In this document: positions 44,133 through 56,543 of the stretch, piece after piece
How the letters are laid out: each line of letters opens with the position of its first letter
Numbering within the stretch: position 1 is the first letter of the stretch
NCBI GenBank assembly: GCA_947650285.1
Contig: CANTFL010001464.1
Coordinates: 1-64,000 of the forward strand
From: Hyaloperonospora brassicae
Taxonomy: Eukaryota > Oomycota > Peronosporomycetes > Peronosporales > Peronosporaceae
Length of the DNA stretch: 64,000 nt
Direction: 5' to 3'
Position numbers and translations under genes: made by a program
Notes under the pieces: model-generated
Databases searched by the model: none
The model's input: the letters and a program-made list of their open reading frames with translations, nothing else
Told to the model about the DNA's origin: nothing

Positions 44133-45166
44133 TCAGCCTGTATATCGTAAAGAGTCAGTGCGATGCATATTCAACCAAGACAGCATGGTCGTCCACATTC
44201 GCAGGTCCGCATAGTGTACAATATCGCCGAGCAAAATATTCTTCGTCCCTCCGCATGCATCACTCACGTCTGTCAGATACAAAAATTGATTTGTCCAGCT
44301 TCTGTTTCTCTCCTTCGGCGCCATACAAATTCATTATCTGCATAGGTAAGACCTAGGTGTTGAAAATCTGAAGAAACCTTTGCATTGCATGCTCTAAAGA
44401 ATCACTTTCAAACCACTTAGTCTCAACCTACCGACAGTAATACTTTTGCGCCTAGCCTTACAGGTGTTGTCCCAGGACATTAACCTTTATTTCCTCCAGT
44501 CATGCAAATCCACAGGCGCCTTTTACAAACATGACATGGTAACCAAATTTACTACCCTATTTGAGGAACCTACTCCCAAGTCCATGATAGAGCTCCTTGC
44601 CGTCGAAAGGTAGCAATGCAAGCTTTCGGTGATGCACGTCCGGCATGTCTAAAACTTGCGTTCCATATCAAACGTATTTCATGTTTGTCATGCTCACACC
44701 ATGATGATGATCCGCAGTCGTCTCCTGCCCGTGTTTAGCAGGTTCAGTTTTAAACCCATGTTGAAATCTGTAGCACCATGATACAATAGTTCACATCAAC
44801 ATATGCTTTATCTTGACGCCTTTCCCCAAAGCATGTAGCAAGCGACACGTTTGGAGAATTCTATATAAGAGGTGTGCTCTACAAGGCATGGAGTGCATTC
44901 CCGCTCCCAATCCCAGAAATGAACCGAAAAATTGACTCCGGTGATTTATGATGGTTCCTGGTGGCTTGCCCGTTCTAAGACAACTTCATCCGATTCATTT
45001 GCTCGGAAATGTCCCCGACCAGAGCCATTATTCTATCCATCGCCCCCACGGGCACTGCCGACTTCTGTTCGAGGTTGAAATCGACAACCTTGCTAGTACC
45101 GTCGGTACACATGGCAGGTTTAGCTTTAGTAGCTGCATCAGCCTTACGGTATACGGTTGGGCTCAT
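44133..45166 (-). pseudogene. copia gag region, decayed
   Basis: An N-terminal piece at 45166-44975 (VVDFNLEQKSAVPVGAMDR) and a later piece at 44324-44133 (WTNQFLYLTDVSDACGG with HYADLRMWTTMLSWLNMHR) resemble oomycete copia Gag proteins. The stretch between them is frameshifted. Confidence 0.5.
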
Positions 45167-45659
45167 AACCTGTGGGTTTGTTGACTTAAAAAATGCATTT
45201 GTGCACAGTTAGGTAGAAGAATCACTGAGATATATTCAAAAGTGACTAATTTTGATCATTGTTAATACTACAATATATAAAGCACTACAACTTAACAATA
45301 TACCAATGGAAGCTGTCTTCCTGTCCATCTCATACGTCGTCACGTATTGCAACCCTAACTTTCTGTCTTAACGGTCAAGTTGTCACCCCGTCGCTTCTAC
45401 TTTCAAGCTTCGTCTCTCCCTATCTCATTCTCAAATCAAAAAATATCCGGTCCCAGGTTGCAAGCTATTACACAACCAATTAATCAAGTGAGACCGACAC
45501 ATGCCATAGTCCTTGACTATTAAAACAACATTTTGTTTGACAACAATGTTTCTAATCGTGCAGGCTCTCCCTGATTACAGTAAGAACTAGTGCCTATGTA
45601 AGTTTGCGTACACGGTACGCTTCGATGGAAACCTATTACTATCTGTTTAAGCTTAATAA

Positions 45660-45954
45660 AAGAAAAGGAAAACTGTATTAATATACCCAAGTCTTAAAAT
45701 GCGTCTCGTCTTTTTATTGCTATATGAACGATATTAATAACATAGCATGTAGGGTGACGTCTATTCACCACCCATTGCGTGCGTCTATCAGAAGTTATTT
45801 CTTAATAAATGGTTTATTAACTAAAGAGTAGACCCTTGGTCACTGCAACAATACAACTGATCTTAGTGGTATTGTGGGGGGTATTAGGCTTAATATTCTA
45901 TATTGTTAGATTCCATACATAATAACAATGTGTAACAGGTTCATTCCGTAACAC
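45660..45954 (-). repeat. LTR fragment, same broad family
   Basis: Minus-strand start TGTTACGGAATGAACCTG at about 45954. It shares CCATTGCGTGCGTCTATCAG with the LTRs at 38.5 and 41.8 kb. It holds the hairpin CAATACAACT/AGTGGTATTG at 45844-45869, at the same distance from the LTR start as in the gypsy LTR. It is positioned as the 5' LTR of the copia body. Confidence 0.5.
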
Positions 45955-48900
45955 ACATGACATGCTATTGAAATCAATTACTGATTACGAGAAGAATAGT
46001 TTATGATCGAAGAAAAGCTTTATATTTACTCTGTCATGTGATTGTCGAAATAATACCCTTTACAGACTATATTGACACTCGCTATCTTATTAAATACAAT
46101 ATCATTTAGACTTTTTAAAAAATTCCACCATACTGCTGGATCCGCGCAATGGGTCTGTAACTTTTTTCTACATTTGCAGTATGTAATTTATTTTTACTAA
46201 GACAAAAAAAAGATTATTAATTAAATATTTAACCATACTCTGTTCAGTCCGACTTTATTTTATTTCAATCGGCGCTGTTTAAAAGATCTCCCTCTTTCTC
46301 TGCTCTTTCCGAACCGTTAAAGGTTGGGAGCACCTTTTTATACTGTGAAAAGTGTAAGTTTACATTTTCTCTGTACAAGCTGAACAATTCTCGTTACACG
46401 CTGAGAGACGTTGTTCTCAAACTTCACGACCCTTAAAGGCGTCTTTCAGATAAAAGGTGACCCTTTAAATTGTGTTTCTAATCCAAGAGTACATTAGATC
46501 TTTAGCCTCTGCCCTCTATCTCACATGCAATTATTCCAGCTCCGCTTCACCACCGGATTCAAATTCATGTAGCTGAAGACCTTTATTTGAAATTACTTAA
46601 GGTAAAGAAAGGTTAACTTGTATTATATCCGGTAAATAATTTTCGCAATATCACTCTAACCATTAAAAAATGATTAACTGATGCTAGAAAAGGTGTAATA
46701 TATCAGCAGCAGACAATTTTTCATTTTTCGCTGATGTATGCCGTGTTAGCAGTCAGCAATGTCGCCTATATATAATGTGAGACGCTGGGTTTAGAGCAGA
46801 AATTCAGTGCTTAAGTGAGGTAATACATAGTGGGTGCGGTGGGTGAATGACGAAAATGAAGATAACAGCTCAATCACATTGATTGTTTAAGTTAGGTAGT
46901 CATCTGTCGAGGTGATGACGTGCTTTGATGCCGAGGTGGTCGAAAAGTAAATCTTCGCTTATCTCTCAGTGTCAATTCATATGAAGAAGTAGTTAGACGA
47001 GCCATGCTCAGCGGTGCGATAGATGACGAAAAGCTACTCAAGTCCATTAAATCCAAAAACTCACCGACTTTACTCAAAATTACTAACGTCATCATACATA
47101 GATGCACGACTTCATCTTCCACTCTCAAATTTATATTAACCGGCAATCTTCCGAAAAGAGTTCTCCGCTCCGTTGTGTGTATTTTTTGTTCTCCCCTTGT
47201 ACAATCATTGATTCGGCTGTATTAAACAATTCTTCACGACCTTGGTAGATGTCGATCTCCTCGAAAGAGATAACTTCAAAGTTTTCGATCCATGTGCTTC
47301 AATCTTCTTAAATAGGTTTCCGGACACGCTCATCTTGATCCAAGTGTGCCAGTCAACTCAATCTGATATCTTCCGGTCTGTCTCGAGACCGATTAATCCG
47401 TGTCGCAGATACTCGACATTACTTAATCTTGTCTTTGACAGCTTCTACAATCTTGTCCTTACCGTATCGGTGGTAGCCAGACCTGTCCTTGGATATTGGC
47501 TCACCTGTCCTATGCAAAATTTACTGCGTTTGATCGCGGTTCGGTTAATTATTATATTGTGATATGCCAAGCTTGCAAGCGAATGCACATGAGTACTTGT
47601 AATGAGACACGGTCAAGACTCTTAGTCATCGGGAGGCCAACGCACAATCCCGAAAGATATTGAGGTAGGCGGAATAGAGCCATCCTAAAAGAACAAATTC
47701 CTCATTGAAAGCACAAATGAAAAAGATAATAATCGACGGCAATCCGTCATAACAGATATTTGGAACAAATGACATCAAAGATGGTCTATAGATATTGAGG
47801 TTGGATTAAAGTTGACCCTTAAGCTGTTTGAATATTGCGAGTATAATTAGAAAGTATAATTTGCTATCGTGACCATATCACAATTCTCAATAAGTTGCCA
47901 GGATCCACGCTTCAGAAGAAGAATTCGAAACTTCTGATACATACCTTCATCACTCCATCTGTATTTGGCTACGGGTGAGCCATGCAAGCATTGAACCATC
48001 CATCATGATCTAGTGAAGCGCCATAAATTGCGGAACTACTGCGTGGCAGACAAGATTGGTGAAATATCGATCGATATCCTGAATATTCGAACCGCGACCT
48101 TATCATTGTGCAGCAAATTGGAAATGAGAACACACAATTCATGTAAGCCACACCTCTCTATTTCCGCTATCAAGCTATAATTAAAGAAATGTGCAATGTA
48201 TTACATTAAGGCGATAGGGAAGGCACGTGGCCTTTCAATTTTTTATCAAATATATGCGGAATAGCCGCTACTGAGATTTTATTACTTAACGCAGATGCTT
48301 TTAGACATCCTCTTACCTGCGGCTGGACGGACTAATCCTCTTAGGGAACTAGATAAAAGAAATATAAGTTGCTTAGCATTATCAGAGGCAAATAGATTAA
48401 TCATAATGTCAATGAAAAAATAGCGATACAAGGAGAAAGCATAAGAACTTGTTATCAGTATCCTTATAATTAACGCAGTCGTGCGAGAATTTTTGCACGA
48501 TAAAGTCTTTCAAGAATATATTAAACAAATCAAGTTTCGTATATACTCAATTCTACCGAGAAATATGAAACAGCCCTGCCAACATGAATAAAGTCTCTAT
48601 TAATCGATTCGCAAAATATTGGGCTATTCCTCGACATCTGTCGTCTAGTTACCAGTCAAGCATCAGAATCATATCACCATATGAATTGAGCTTCATCAAA
48701 ACATATGGTGCTCATTCCTATGTCTCTGTAGAAAATAGGAGTTCAAAGGTGAGTCCTCAAAGATGTGATTAAACAGAGATTGAACGTGAAACCTACGCAC
48801 CTGTCAATAAGAGATTCCATCAAATATGTGACTAATACATATTCTCAGATCAAACAACTATCATAAAAACGTTTTTCTATATATAAAAGAATAATGTTTA

Positions 48901-49639
48901 TTGGTCGAGCGGTATAGACTTAATCTCCATCTCCTTCCGCGCCTCCTATAGGTTTAACCGCTAATCACGCTATATGGCGTGATATAATGAATGAATGTGT
49001 TGCACAAAAAATACAAGTGTTTATATCCATTGCGTGTGATAATTCTGTTAATCGTGAGTCCATTTTAAATTGAATGCTATAGTTGGTGAACACAAGCTGA
49101 ATTGGGTGTTTCGCGATTGTTTACTTAAACCTAGGTCGAGTGACTGAGTTCGGCGATCCGACTTCACGTCGATTTGCCACGGTTCGAAAGATAAGGAGCT
49201 ATCGTCTGATGCGCAATCTACATATCGTGAGAGCGGACAACGTGACAGAGCTCGAGATCCTCGAATTAAAGAAATGTACGAGTACACATGAAATATCAAC
49301 TTTAATTACGTCATTGTCAAATGAAATGAATCAGCCAATAATATGTGATTATGGTATGTTTGCTGTAGAAATGTAGATAAGGAAAGGTATAGTCACGGCG
49401 ATCGCGCGATCGGCTAAGGAGTCCAACCGAAAAAGAAGCGGACCCTTTGAGGGTAACGCATAACACATCATTTTCTCTAATCGCATTCTGAAATCAAGAT
49501 CGCAAGTATAGCTCGCGACCCTGTGAACGGTGATCTCCGATCTATCCTTATATCATTATAGTTCAAATTTTACTGTACCAGGGGTAACCTCTGTGACGGA
49601 ATGTTTATTATACTAGATTAGGGTAGGAGATAAATAGTA
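45955..49639. other. AT-rich gene-poor stretch
   Basis: No gene, RNA or repeat recognised. Frames are at most about 106 codons, without motifs. Confidence 0.4.
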
Positions 49640-50534
49640 CGACTGAAAAATCGAGTAAGAAAATGCAGTTTTAAAATAGATGATGAGAAAGCGGTATAAG
49701 AATATACAGAAATGGCCTAATTCTGAGTAGAATAGCCAACCACAGAAGCGGTCAACTCACATCGTCAGCAGAAGTCAAAGCGCATTCGAAGAGAACCCAT
49801 TGGACAAGACGTTCATTCCGTCGACGTGGACGCCGCCAAAAAAAGCTTAACTACTTCCAGAGCGTTGGTAATAAGCAAGCTGTGCGGCATTTAGCGCAGC
49901 CGTACACGCGCGCTCGATCCTAAATTGGAGATACCCACGCAATTACCCGTTGTTAGATAGAGATCGCAAAAGCAACTAGGACGCGTTCGAGCTGGAGATA
50001 AGACCAGAACACCAGAAGAGGGATTCACATGCCCAAAAATGACACGGTCTTCCAAGAACGAAGAGAAACAGGCTATTCCGGACGAATATAATTCTTGTCG
50101 ACTGCAGAATCAACGGTAAAGCCACATGGAATCGCCCGCGAACGAGTAAATCTAGCAGCGAGGACGACTTAAGAGAGGAGGACGATGCGAGGGGAGATGA
50201 CTTCGGGTAGGACGATGGGGACGAAGACAGCAAATTATATCTCTGTGAGTTTATAGACCTCACCTAAACTATTGACGAAGAGGTGAAGATAAGGGATGAG
50301 ACCCGGCAACAGCTACTCGCCGCATTACCCACGGGAAGCAAGTCACATGTCCCACATCATGCCACAGGTAATATAGATTTTATATTCGGAACGGGTATTG
50401 CTTACGATCGAGGGGTCGAAAGAGTATTAATGCGGATGCGTCGGTCGGTGTGAGATCACATAGTGCGCAAACTCCGCATAGAGTCAAGTTTGTGAAGCAA
50501 AAATTGCACGCCAGGCGTATTGATGTGTCAGAAG

Positions 50535-50935
50535 CGATTTGTAATATGTCGCCTGGAGCTGAGGACCAAAGGGCAAGGAATAAGTGTGTATGCCGCCAGT
50601 CCAATTGCCGCAGGAGCCGTTTTCTGCCTGTATTTGAGTACGAATACACTGCCACCCCAGCCTAAAGCCGACTATACTATGTAAACTAAAGAAAAAGGAC
50701 TCCGGGGACTGTAAGGGTATATGAACGCTACGCTGGGCGGCTCGAAATCCTGTTTAGTCGCTCAAGCCTATGATCCAAAAACGTGGTACATCGAAGTACG
50801 GGTCGGCGAAGGGTCGTCGTGTCAATTGTGTCATAAAATATCTTTGATGTCGGCGAAAAGATCACCGCGGACAATAACGGGCGCACTAGGCGCTCGTTGC
50901 ATTCCAATACCTTTTTTACGTCCACCAGAACGACA
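50535..50935 (+). pseudogene. Decayed SET-domain (histone-methyltransferase-like) gene
   Basis: Three consecutive pieces in shifting frames follow the order of a SET domain. First LELRTKGQGISVYAASPIAA, then AGAVFCLYLS and ADYTM, ending in a stop near 50681. Second, from 50721, MNATLGGSKSCLVAQAYDP and TWYIEVRVG, where a functional SET would have an Asn-His-x-Cys motif; here it reads VAQAYDP. Third, in another frame from about 50847, DVGEKITADNNGRTR, matching the late GEEITxDY box. Frameshifts, a stop and the altered catalytic motif mark it as dead. Recognised by eye from motif order. Confidence 0.45.
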
Positions 50936-50975
50936 TAATTCGTCACGTTACCGCTTGAGATTAAGCTGGTATCGC

Positions 50976-51230
50976 AAAACACCGGCGAGGAGAAATAATT
51001 TAAGCAGAAACGAAGAAGCTAACGCGTTACACATCCTCAATACAGTCAAACACAGGTTTCTCATGAGGCAATCAAGCCATCCCGAAATTTTTTTAGAGCT
51101 GCGTAAGTCGGTAGCGCAAATCGCAAGTGTAAAAGTTTATCTTATGCATCGCGTACAACTGATTGTCGACTTAGAAAATCTGCCAGACAGCATAGGGGAT
51201 GCCCACAAAAATTGTGGTATTTCACTAGTC
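50976..51230 (+). pseudogene. Possible paired-amphipathic-helix-like fragment
   Basis: Within an open frame that runs to 51389, NEEANALHILNTVKHRF, PEIFLELRKSVAQI and VYLMHRVQLIVDLENLPD have the spacing of a SIN3-type PAH domain with a gap. It could equally be an unrelated helical stretch. Further frames at 51523-51777 and 51859-52068 were not recognised. Confidence 0.2.
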
Positions 51231-51389
51231 CCTACCCGAACACCTGGGGATACGAGGAGGACGCCGAGACGAACACCCGAAAGACTCAAGATACCAGCTC
51301 TCACATCTGTTGGTGGACGGGATTGCACAAATGAGACGATCTTGGGTTATCGGCGGACGACACCGCGGTACACCGCAAGTAAAGTATGA

Positions 51390-54280
51390 CGTCACCAAAG
51401 GAGCGGCTCAAGGGAACCCATGATGCTGACTATTCGGATTGTTGGACGCGGGTGTTCCAATGCAACCACAACGGATCCAGAGTAGCACATCCAAGCACGT
51501 TTAAAAGCACCATCAACTTGTAATGGATGTACTCTTCAAGCCCGGCCGCGGGAAATTGAACCTTTTAGAGGTACAACAGTATATCATGTGGGAAATTGTT
51601 CACCAAAGAAGAAAGAGTATCCAGAACATTGATCCAGACATGCCGATCGGTGAAGCATACCTAGAACAGATGCTAAGTTTTATCAATACTAGAACAATTA
51701 TGGGGACATTACACGTCCTCCGTGTGATGTACATTCTATTGCCGAACCTCTCGCGCATTGCATTGCAGCCAAATTAATATGTCACTCAGGACAGATATAA
51801 TACACCGGTTCAACGAAAAGCCAAGCTTTTATAAAGCTGCCTAATTTGGTTCTATAGGGTGAAAGTGGGAATCGTGTGGCCAGCACACGATAGGTGGTGT
51901 AACATAGAGCAGCCGGTCGAGGCGATAATGCGCGAAACGCCAATATACAACTCCTTCTCTATTCAAGCTTTGCAACGCACTAGTGAGGAGAACGAAAATT
52001 GCCGGGCCTTATGTGGGAAGATGATCCCCTTACTCAAATTTCTGCGAGGATTGGGACCATGCAAGTGACCGGAGACGAGGACTTCAAAATTCTGAAGCGT
52101 TTAAAAGCATGATACAAAGTTGCGTGTGGTAATTGACCAATGCGGCTAGCGAAATAACGTGGCCGGATGAAACTCATGTCGCAAAAAGTCTAGCTAGCGA
52201 AGAATAGTACTTAATAGGGAGGCAAAGCATATCGAATCGCAACCGCTACTTGGACTAAGGTTCGCGTCAAATTCAGGAGGTAGTGAGCAGTTGTGTGGTG
52301 AGAAGAGTCCTGTAAGTAGTGCCATGTTTGGAAAAAAGCATAATGAACAGACCCAAGACGGTCCTCCGACAGGGTGCCGACACAGGACGAGGTATAAGAC
52401 AATATAGCATGGAACTAATGAATTACATAATTTCAGAACGGCAGAGAATCGTGGCAGACACGGCGCACTCCACCGAGTTATCCGCACAAGGGAGAACACT
52501 GATTACATCGCACCACGCAGAGAACACATCTGCAGAGTCTGCGCGAGTATAGCAATATTCGGCAGGCCCATGCCACCGCGTAATGTAGGCCAGTACAGTC
52601 ACTCAACGGCCATGTTCCCCCAGTGGTAAAAACGTTTCATGCTTAGTGATCTCGTATCGCGTGTTTGTTGTGCTTGAGTTTGTAAAGTATTTCGTGTGGG
52701 TTAAAGCTCTGGTATATGATCACCTACTTGGAGTGCGAGAGGCACATGGGGCGACACTATGTGTGGTATGTATGTAACAGTTATAAAATCAGTCAGCAGC
52801 ACATTGCTAGAGTTAATTTCTGTGAGTATATGACACGCGGTATCTAATCGTGATACGCAGTTTGTTATATTCTTTATTTAATTTAAAGGCCATCACTTAT
52901 TAGATATTAATTCCTTATAAGCACACACGCGTTGTTTTTCTGCCGCGATTCGTTGTTTTCCTACGTCGCCACTTATTTGCGATCGCGCTAACAAGAATAT
53001 CACTCTTACTTTAGTTAGTTAGTAGTGCAAGGACACTGAGGCGTTTCCAACTAAGATCGAAGGCAAAAAGGTATTTTGATAATGCAAGATCAAGAGACGG
53101 GCTCTAAAGTTAAACGGTAATCTTTATAGTCCGTCTTAGATGATGTGTCGAAGTAACAACAGGGCGATCTCAACAGATATACGTGTTTCTCGTAACAATT
53201 TCCAAAAAATCAAGTGCGTTTGCGTGACGAATACGCTTGAACTTCCAACTCCAGAACAGCACCAAATACGGTGCATCTCGGCACCTACTCATTCCATCGA
53301 GAAATTAATAGCTTGCTCCACCAACGTTTCGATATATGATTAAGGGAATATTACACGGGGAATTGACCTAATTCGATATTCATTCGCCTGTGAGTTAGTT
53401 TTAAGTTGGGAGCGCATCAGGAAAGTGCAAACCTAAATTCTTCACAAAGGTGCGCGTGCACGGATCTTTAGCAGCTTAATCGCTCATTATGAGTTTTTTA
53501 TGAACATGTTAAGATAAATACTGAACTTGTCGATAAATAGTTATTTGAAGAGGGATCGCAGCAGAAGCGTTATAAATAAAGATCCTTACGTTATTAACTT
53601 TTCGGTAGGACACATGTATTTAGAAATTAAATGATAAACACCAGTCACTCGATCCTCAATAAAAATGCCTAATAGCCCTGATAATCTGACGAGTACCACC
53701 GCGTTAAACGTTTATAGCAATACATGCAGTATTGAATTGTGCTACATTAAAAAGAAGCCTATCATCTAAAAATAATCCATAATTACCGAAGATAAATTAT
53801 TTTTTGTATTCACAAAAATTTGGAGTCGATTGACTGATCGCGCGGAATGCTTGGGCCAAAGGCGACGGATAGCGAAGACGTAAAGTTGACAACTGTATCA
53901 ACTTCAACGATATTCCCTTTGACGAACAATCAGGGGATTTATGAAGCGATCCAGCTCTTGTATGTGTTGTAGCCGAAGCGAATCGAAGTGCATCGCTAGA
54001 CGATATCGACGCCTGTTAAGACCTCTCAACAGATAAAATGTCTTTCGTCTTTTAACTCAAGGCAAAATTCAGGCGTTTCCGATCGCGAGTTTAAAGCACG
54101 CACGCTAAAAAGTTTGATCATATTTATAAAATTAAAAAATACATACATAAATATATATAAACTCACTTGTGTCCATCGTCCATGTATTAAAGCTTGTTGA
54201 ACAGTTTCATCCAAAATGAATCGAATCTATCCAAACAATTAAAAAAAATTATTCGACAAAAACTGTTTTTTTATCGTCGA
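51390..54280. other. No recognisable genes up to the tandem array
   Basis: Base composition is more balanced up to about 52.6 kb and AT-rich after it. Open frames of 60-100 codons up to 52.55 kb carry no motif I recognise. Nothing is seen from 52.6 to 54.28 kb. Confidence 0.4.
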
Positions 54281-54409
54281 AAAGCTAAACACGGCAAAAA
54301 AGGTCGCGATTGATGTGTATGTACTTGGTAGGATGAGAAGTGTCGGCGTCTGGTCTATGCGTGAAGTTGAATGCGTGATGCGACGAAAATGGTCAGTTGT
54401 GTTTGCAAA

Positions 54410-54485
54410 GTCGGTGTCGTCTAGTGGTTAGGACGCGAGCTTCACACGCTCAAGATCGAGGGTTCGACTTGCTCCTCCTCCGATA
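54410..54485 (+). pseudogene. tRNA-Val(CAC)-like copy 1, 76 nt
   Basis: Anticodon CAC intact. Anticodon stem has a C-A mismatch at its outer pair. T-arm reads GGTTCGACTTGCTCC, so loop and B box are disrupted. Confidence 0.5.
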
Positions 54486-54926
54486 TCTTCTTCTTCGTTG
54501 CACGATCGTCCATTCTCCTGCTCGCTGTTGATGAAATGCACCGCATCTGTGTCCAACCGTTACGCTGACGTTGACCAGTGAAGGCAACGCCTACAGCTCT
54601 GTCGACTAGATTCTGACATCGAATCATTCCGTTTGTCGACAGAACACCATCGACGTTTGCAAGACGCTCAGGGTTGGTACGAAGCAGCCACGAAAGTTAA
54701 AGCCTGTGTGCGGTACAAGAAGCGGTGAGCGAGCGCGTTCGGCATCCGTAGTTATCTCGGACAAGATGCGAGGAATGTCGCTCGTGGCTATTGCCAAAGC
54801 GCTACATACGGCAAAGAAGGTCGCGATTGATGTGTATGTACTTGGTAGGATGAGAAGTGTCGGCGTCTGGCCTCTGCGTGAAGTTGAATGCGTGATGTGA
54901 CGAAAATGGTCAGTTGTGTTTGCAAA

Positions 54927-55001
54927 GTCGGTGTCGTCTAGTGGTTAGGACGTGAGCTTCACACGCTCAAGATCGAGGGTTCGACTTCCCCTCCTCCGAT
55001 A
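54927..55001 (+). pseudogene. tRNA-Val(CAC)-like copy 2, 75 nt
   Basis: T-arm GGTTCGACTTCCCCTC: stem can pair but the loop has nine bases. Confidence 0.5.
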
Positions 55002-55442
55002 TCTTCTTCTTCGTTGCACGATCCTCCATTCTCCTGCTCGCTGTTGATGAAATGCACCGCATCTGTGTCCAACCGTTACGCTGACGTTGACCAGTGAAGG
55101 CAACGCCTACAGCTCTGTCGACTAGATTCTGACATCGAATCATTCCGTTTGTCGACAGAATATCATCGACGTTTGCAAGACGCTCAGGGTTGGTACGAAG
55201 CAGCCACGAAAAGCATAGCCTGAGCGCGGCACAAGAAGCGGTGAGCGAGTGCGTTCGGCATCCGTACTTATCTCGGACAAGATGCGAGGAATGTCGCTTG
55301 TGGCTATTGCCAAAGCGCTACATACGGCAAAGAAGGTCGCGATTGATGTGTATGTACTTGGTAGGATGAGAAGTGTCGGCGTCTGGCCTCTGCGTGAAGT
55401 TGAATGCGTGATGTGACGAAAATGGTCAGTTGTGTTTGCAAA

Positions 55443-55515
55443 GTCGGTGTCGTCTAGTGGTTAGGACGTGAGCTTCACACGCTCAAGATCGAGGGTTCGA
55501 TCCCCTCCTCCGATA
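55443..55515 (+). tRNA. tRNA-Val(CAC) copy 3, canonical 73 nt
   Basis: Folds as a full cloverleaf: acceptor GTCGGTG/CTCCGAT (G-U at 1-72, U-U mismatch at 6-67), D stem GTCT/GGAC, perfect anticodon stem TGAGC/GCTCA around TTCACAC, T stem GAGGG/CCCTC with TTCGATC loop, discriminator A. Good A and B boxes. The fixed acceptor mismatch and lack of an oligo-T terminator leave function uncertain. Confidence 0.6.
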
Positions 55516-55956
55516 TCTTCTTCTTCGTTGCACGATCCTCCATTCTCCTGCTCGCTGTTGATGACATGCACCGCATCTGTGTCCAACCGTTACGCTGACG
55601 TTGACCAGTGAAGGCAACGCCTACAGCTCTGTCGACTAGATTCTGACATCGAATCATTCCGTTTGTCGACAGAATATCATCGACGTTTGCAAGACGCTCA
55701 GGGTTGGTACGAAGCAGCCACGAAAAGCATAGCCTGAGCGCGGCACAAGAAGCGGTGAGCGAGTGCGTTCGGCATCCGTACTTATCTCGGACAAGATGCG
55801 AGGAATGTCGCTTGTGGCTATTGCCAAAGCGCTACATACGGCAAAGAAGGTCGCGATTGATGTGTATGTACTTGGTAGGATGAGAAGTGTCGGCGTCTGG
55901 CCTCTGCGTGAAGTTGAATGCGTGATGTGACGAAAATGGTCAGTTGTGTTTGCAAA

Positions 55957-56029
55957 GTCGGTGTCGTCTAGTGGTTAGGACGTGAGCTTCACACGCTCAA
56001 GATCGAGGGTTCGATCCCCTCCTCCGATA
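55957..56029 (+). tRNA. tRNA-Val(CAC) copy 4, canonical 73 nt
   Basis: Same sequence features as copy 3, with T-arm GAGGG/TTCGATC/CCCTC. Confidence 0.6.
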
Positions 56030-56470
56030 TCTTCTTCTTCGTTGCACGATCCTCCATTCTCCTGCTCGCTGTTGATGACATGCACCGCATCTGTGTCCAA
56101 CCGTTACGCTGACGTTGACCAGTGAAGGCAACGCCTACAGCTCTGTCGACTAGATTCTGACATCGAATCATTCCGTTTGTCGACAGAACATCATCGACGT
56201 TTGCAAGACGCTCAGGGTTGGTACGAAGCAGCCACGAAAAGCATAGCCTGAGCGCGGCACAAGAAGCGGTGAGCGAGTGCGTTCGGCATCCGTACTTATC
56301 TCGGACAAGATGCGAGGAATGTCGCTCGTGGCTATTGCCAAAGCGCTACATACGGCAAAGAAGGTCGCGATTGATGTGTATGTACTTGGTAGGATGAGAA
56401 GTGTCGGCGTCTGGCCTCTGCGTGAAGTTGAATGCGTGATGTGACGAAAATGGTCAGTTGTGTTTGCAAA

Positions 56471-56543
56471 GTCGGTGTCGTCTAGTGGTTAGGACGTGAG
56501 CTTCACACGCTCAAGATCGAGGGTTCGATCCCCTCCTCCGATA
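56471..56543 (+). tRNA. tRNA-Val(CAC) copy 5, canonical 73 nt
   Basis: Same as copy 3. Confidence 0.6.

Noticed and set aside
50721..51389. A single intact 222-codon gene.
   Set aside because: Its first part is an out-of-phase piece of a decayed SET domain, so the open frame as a whole is not one real gene.
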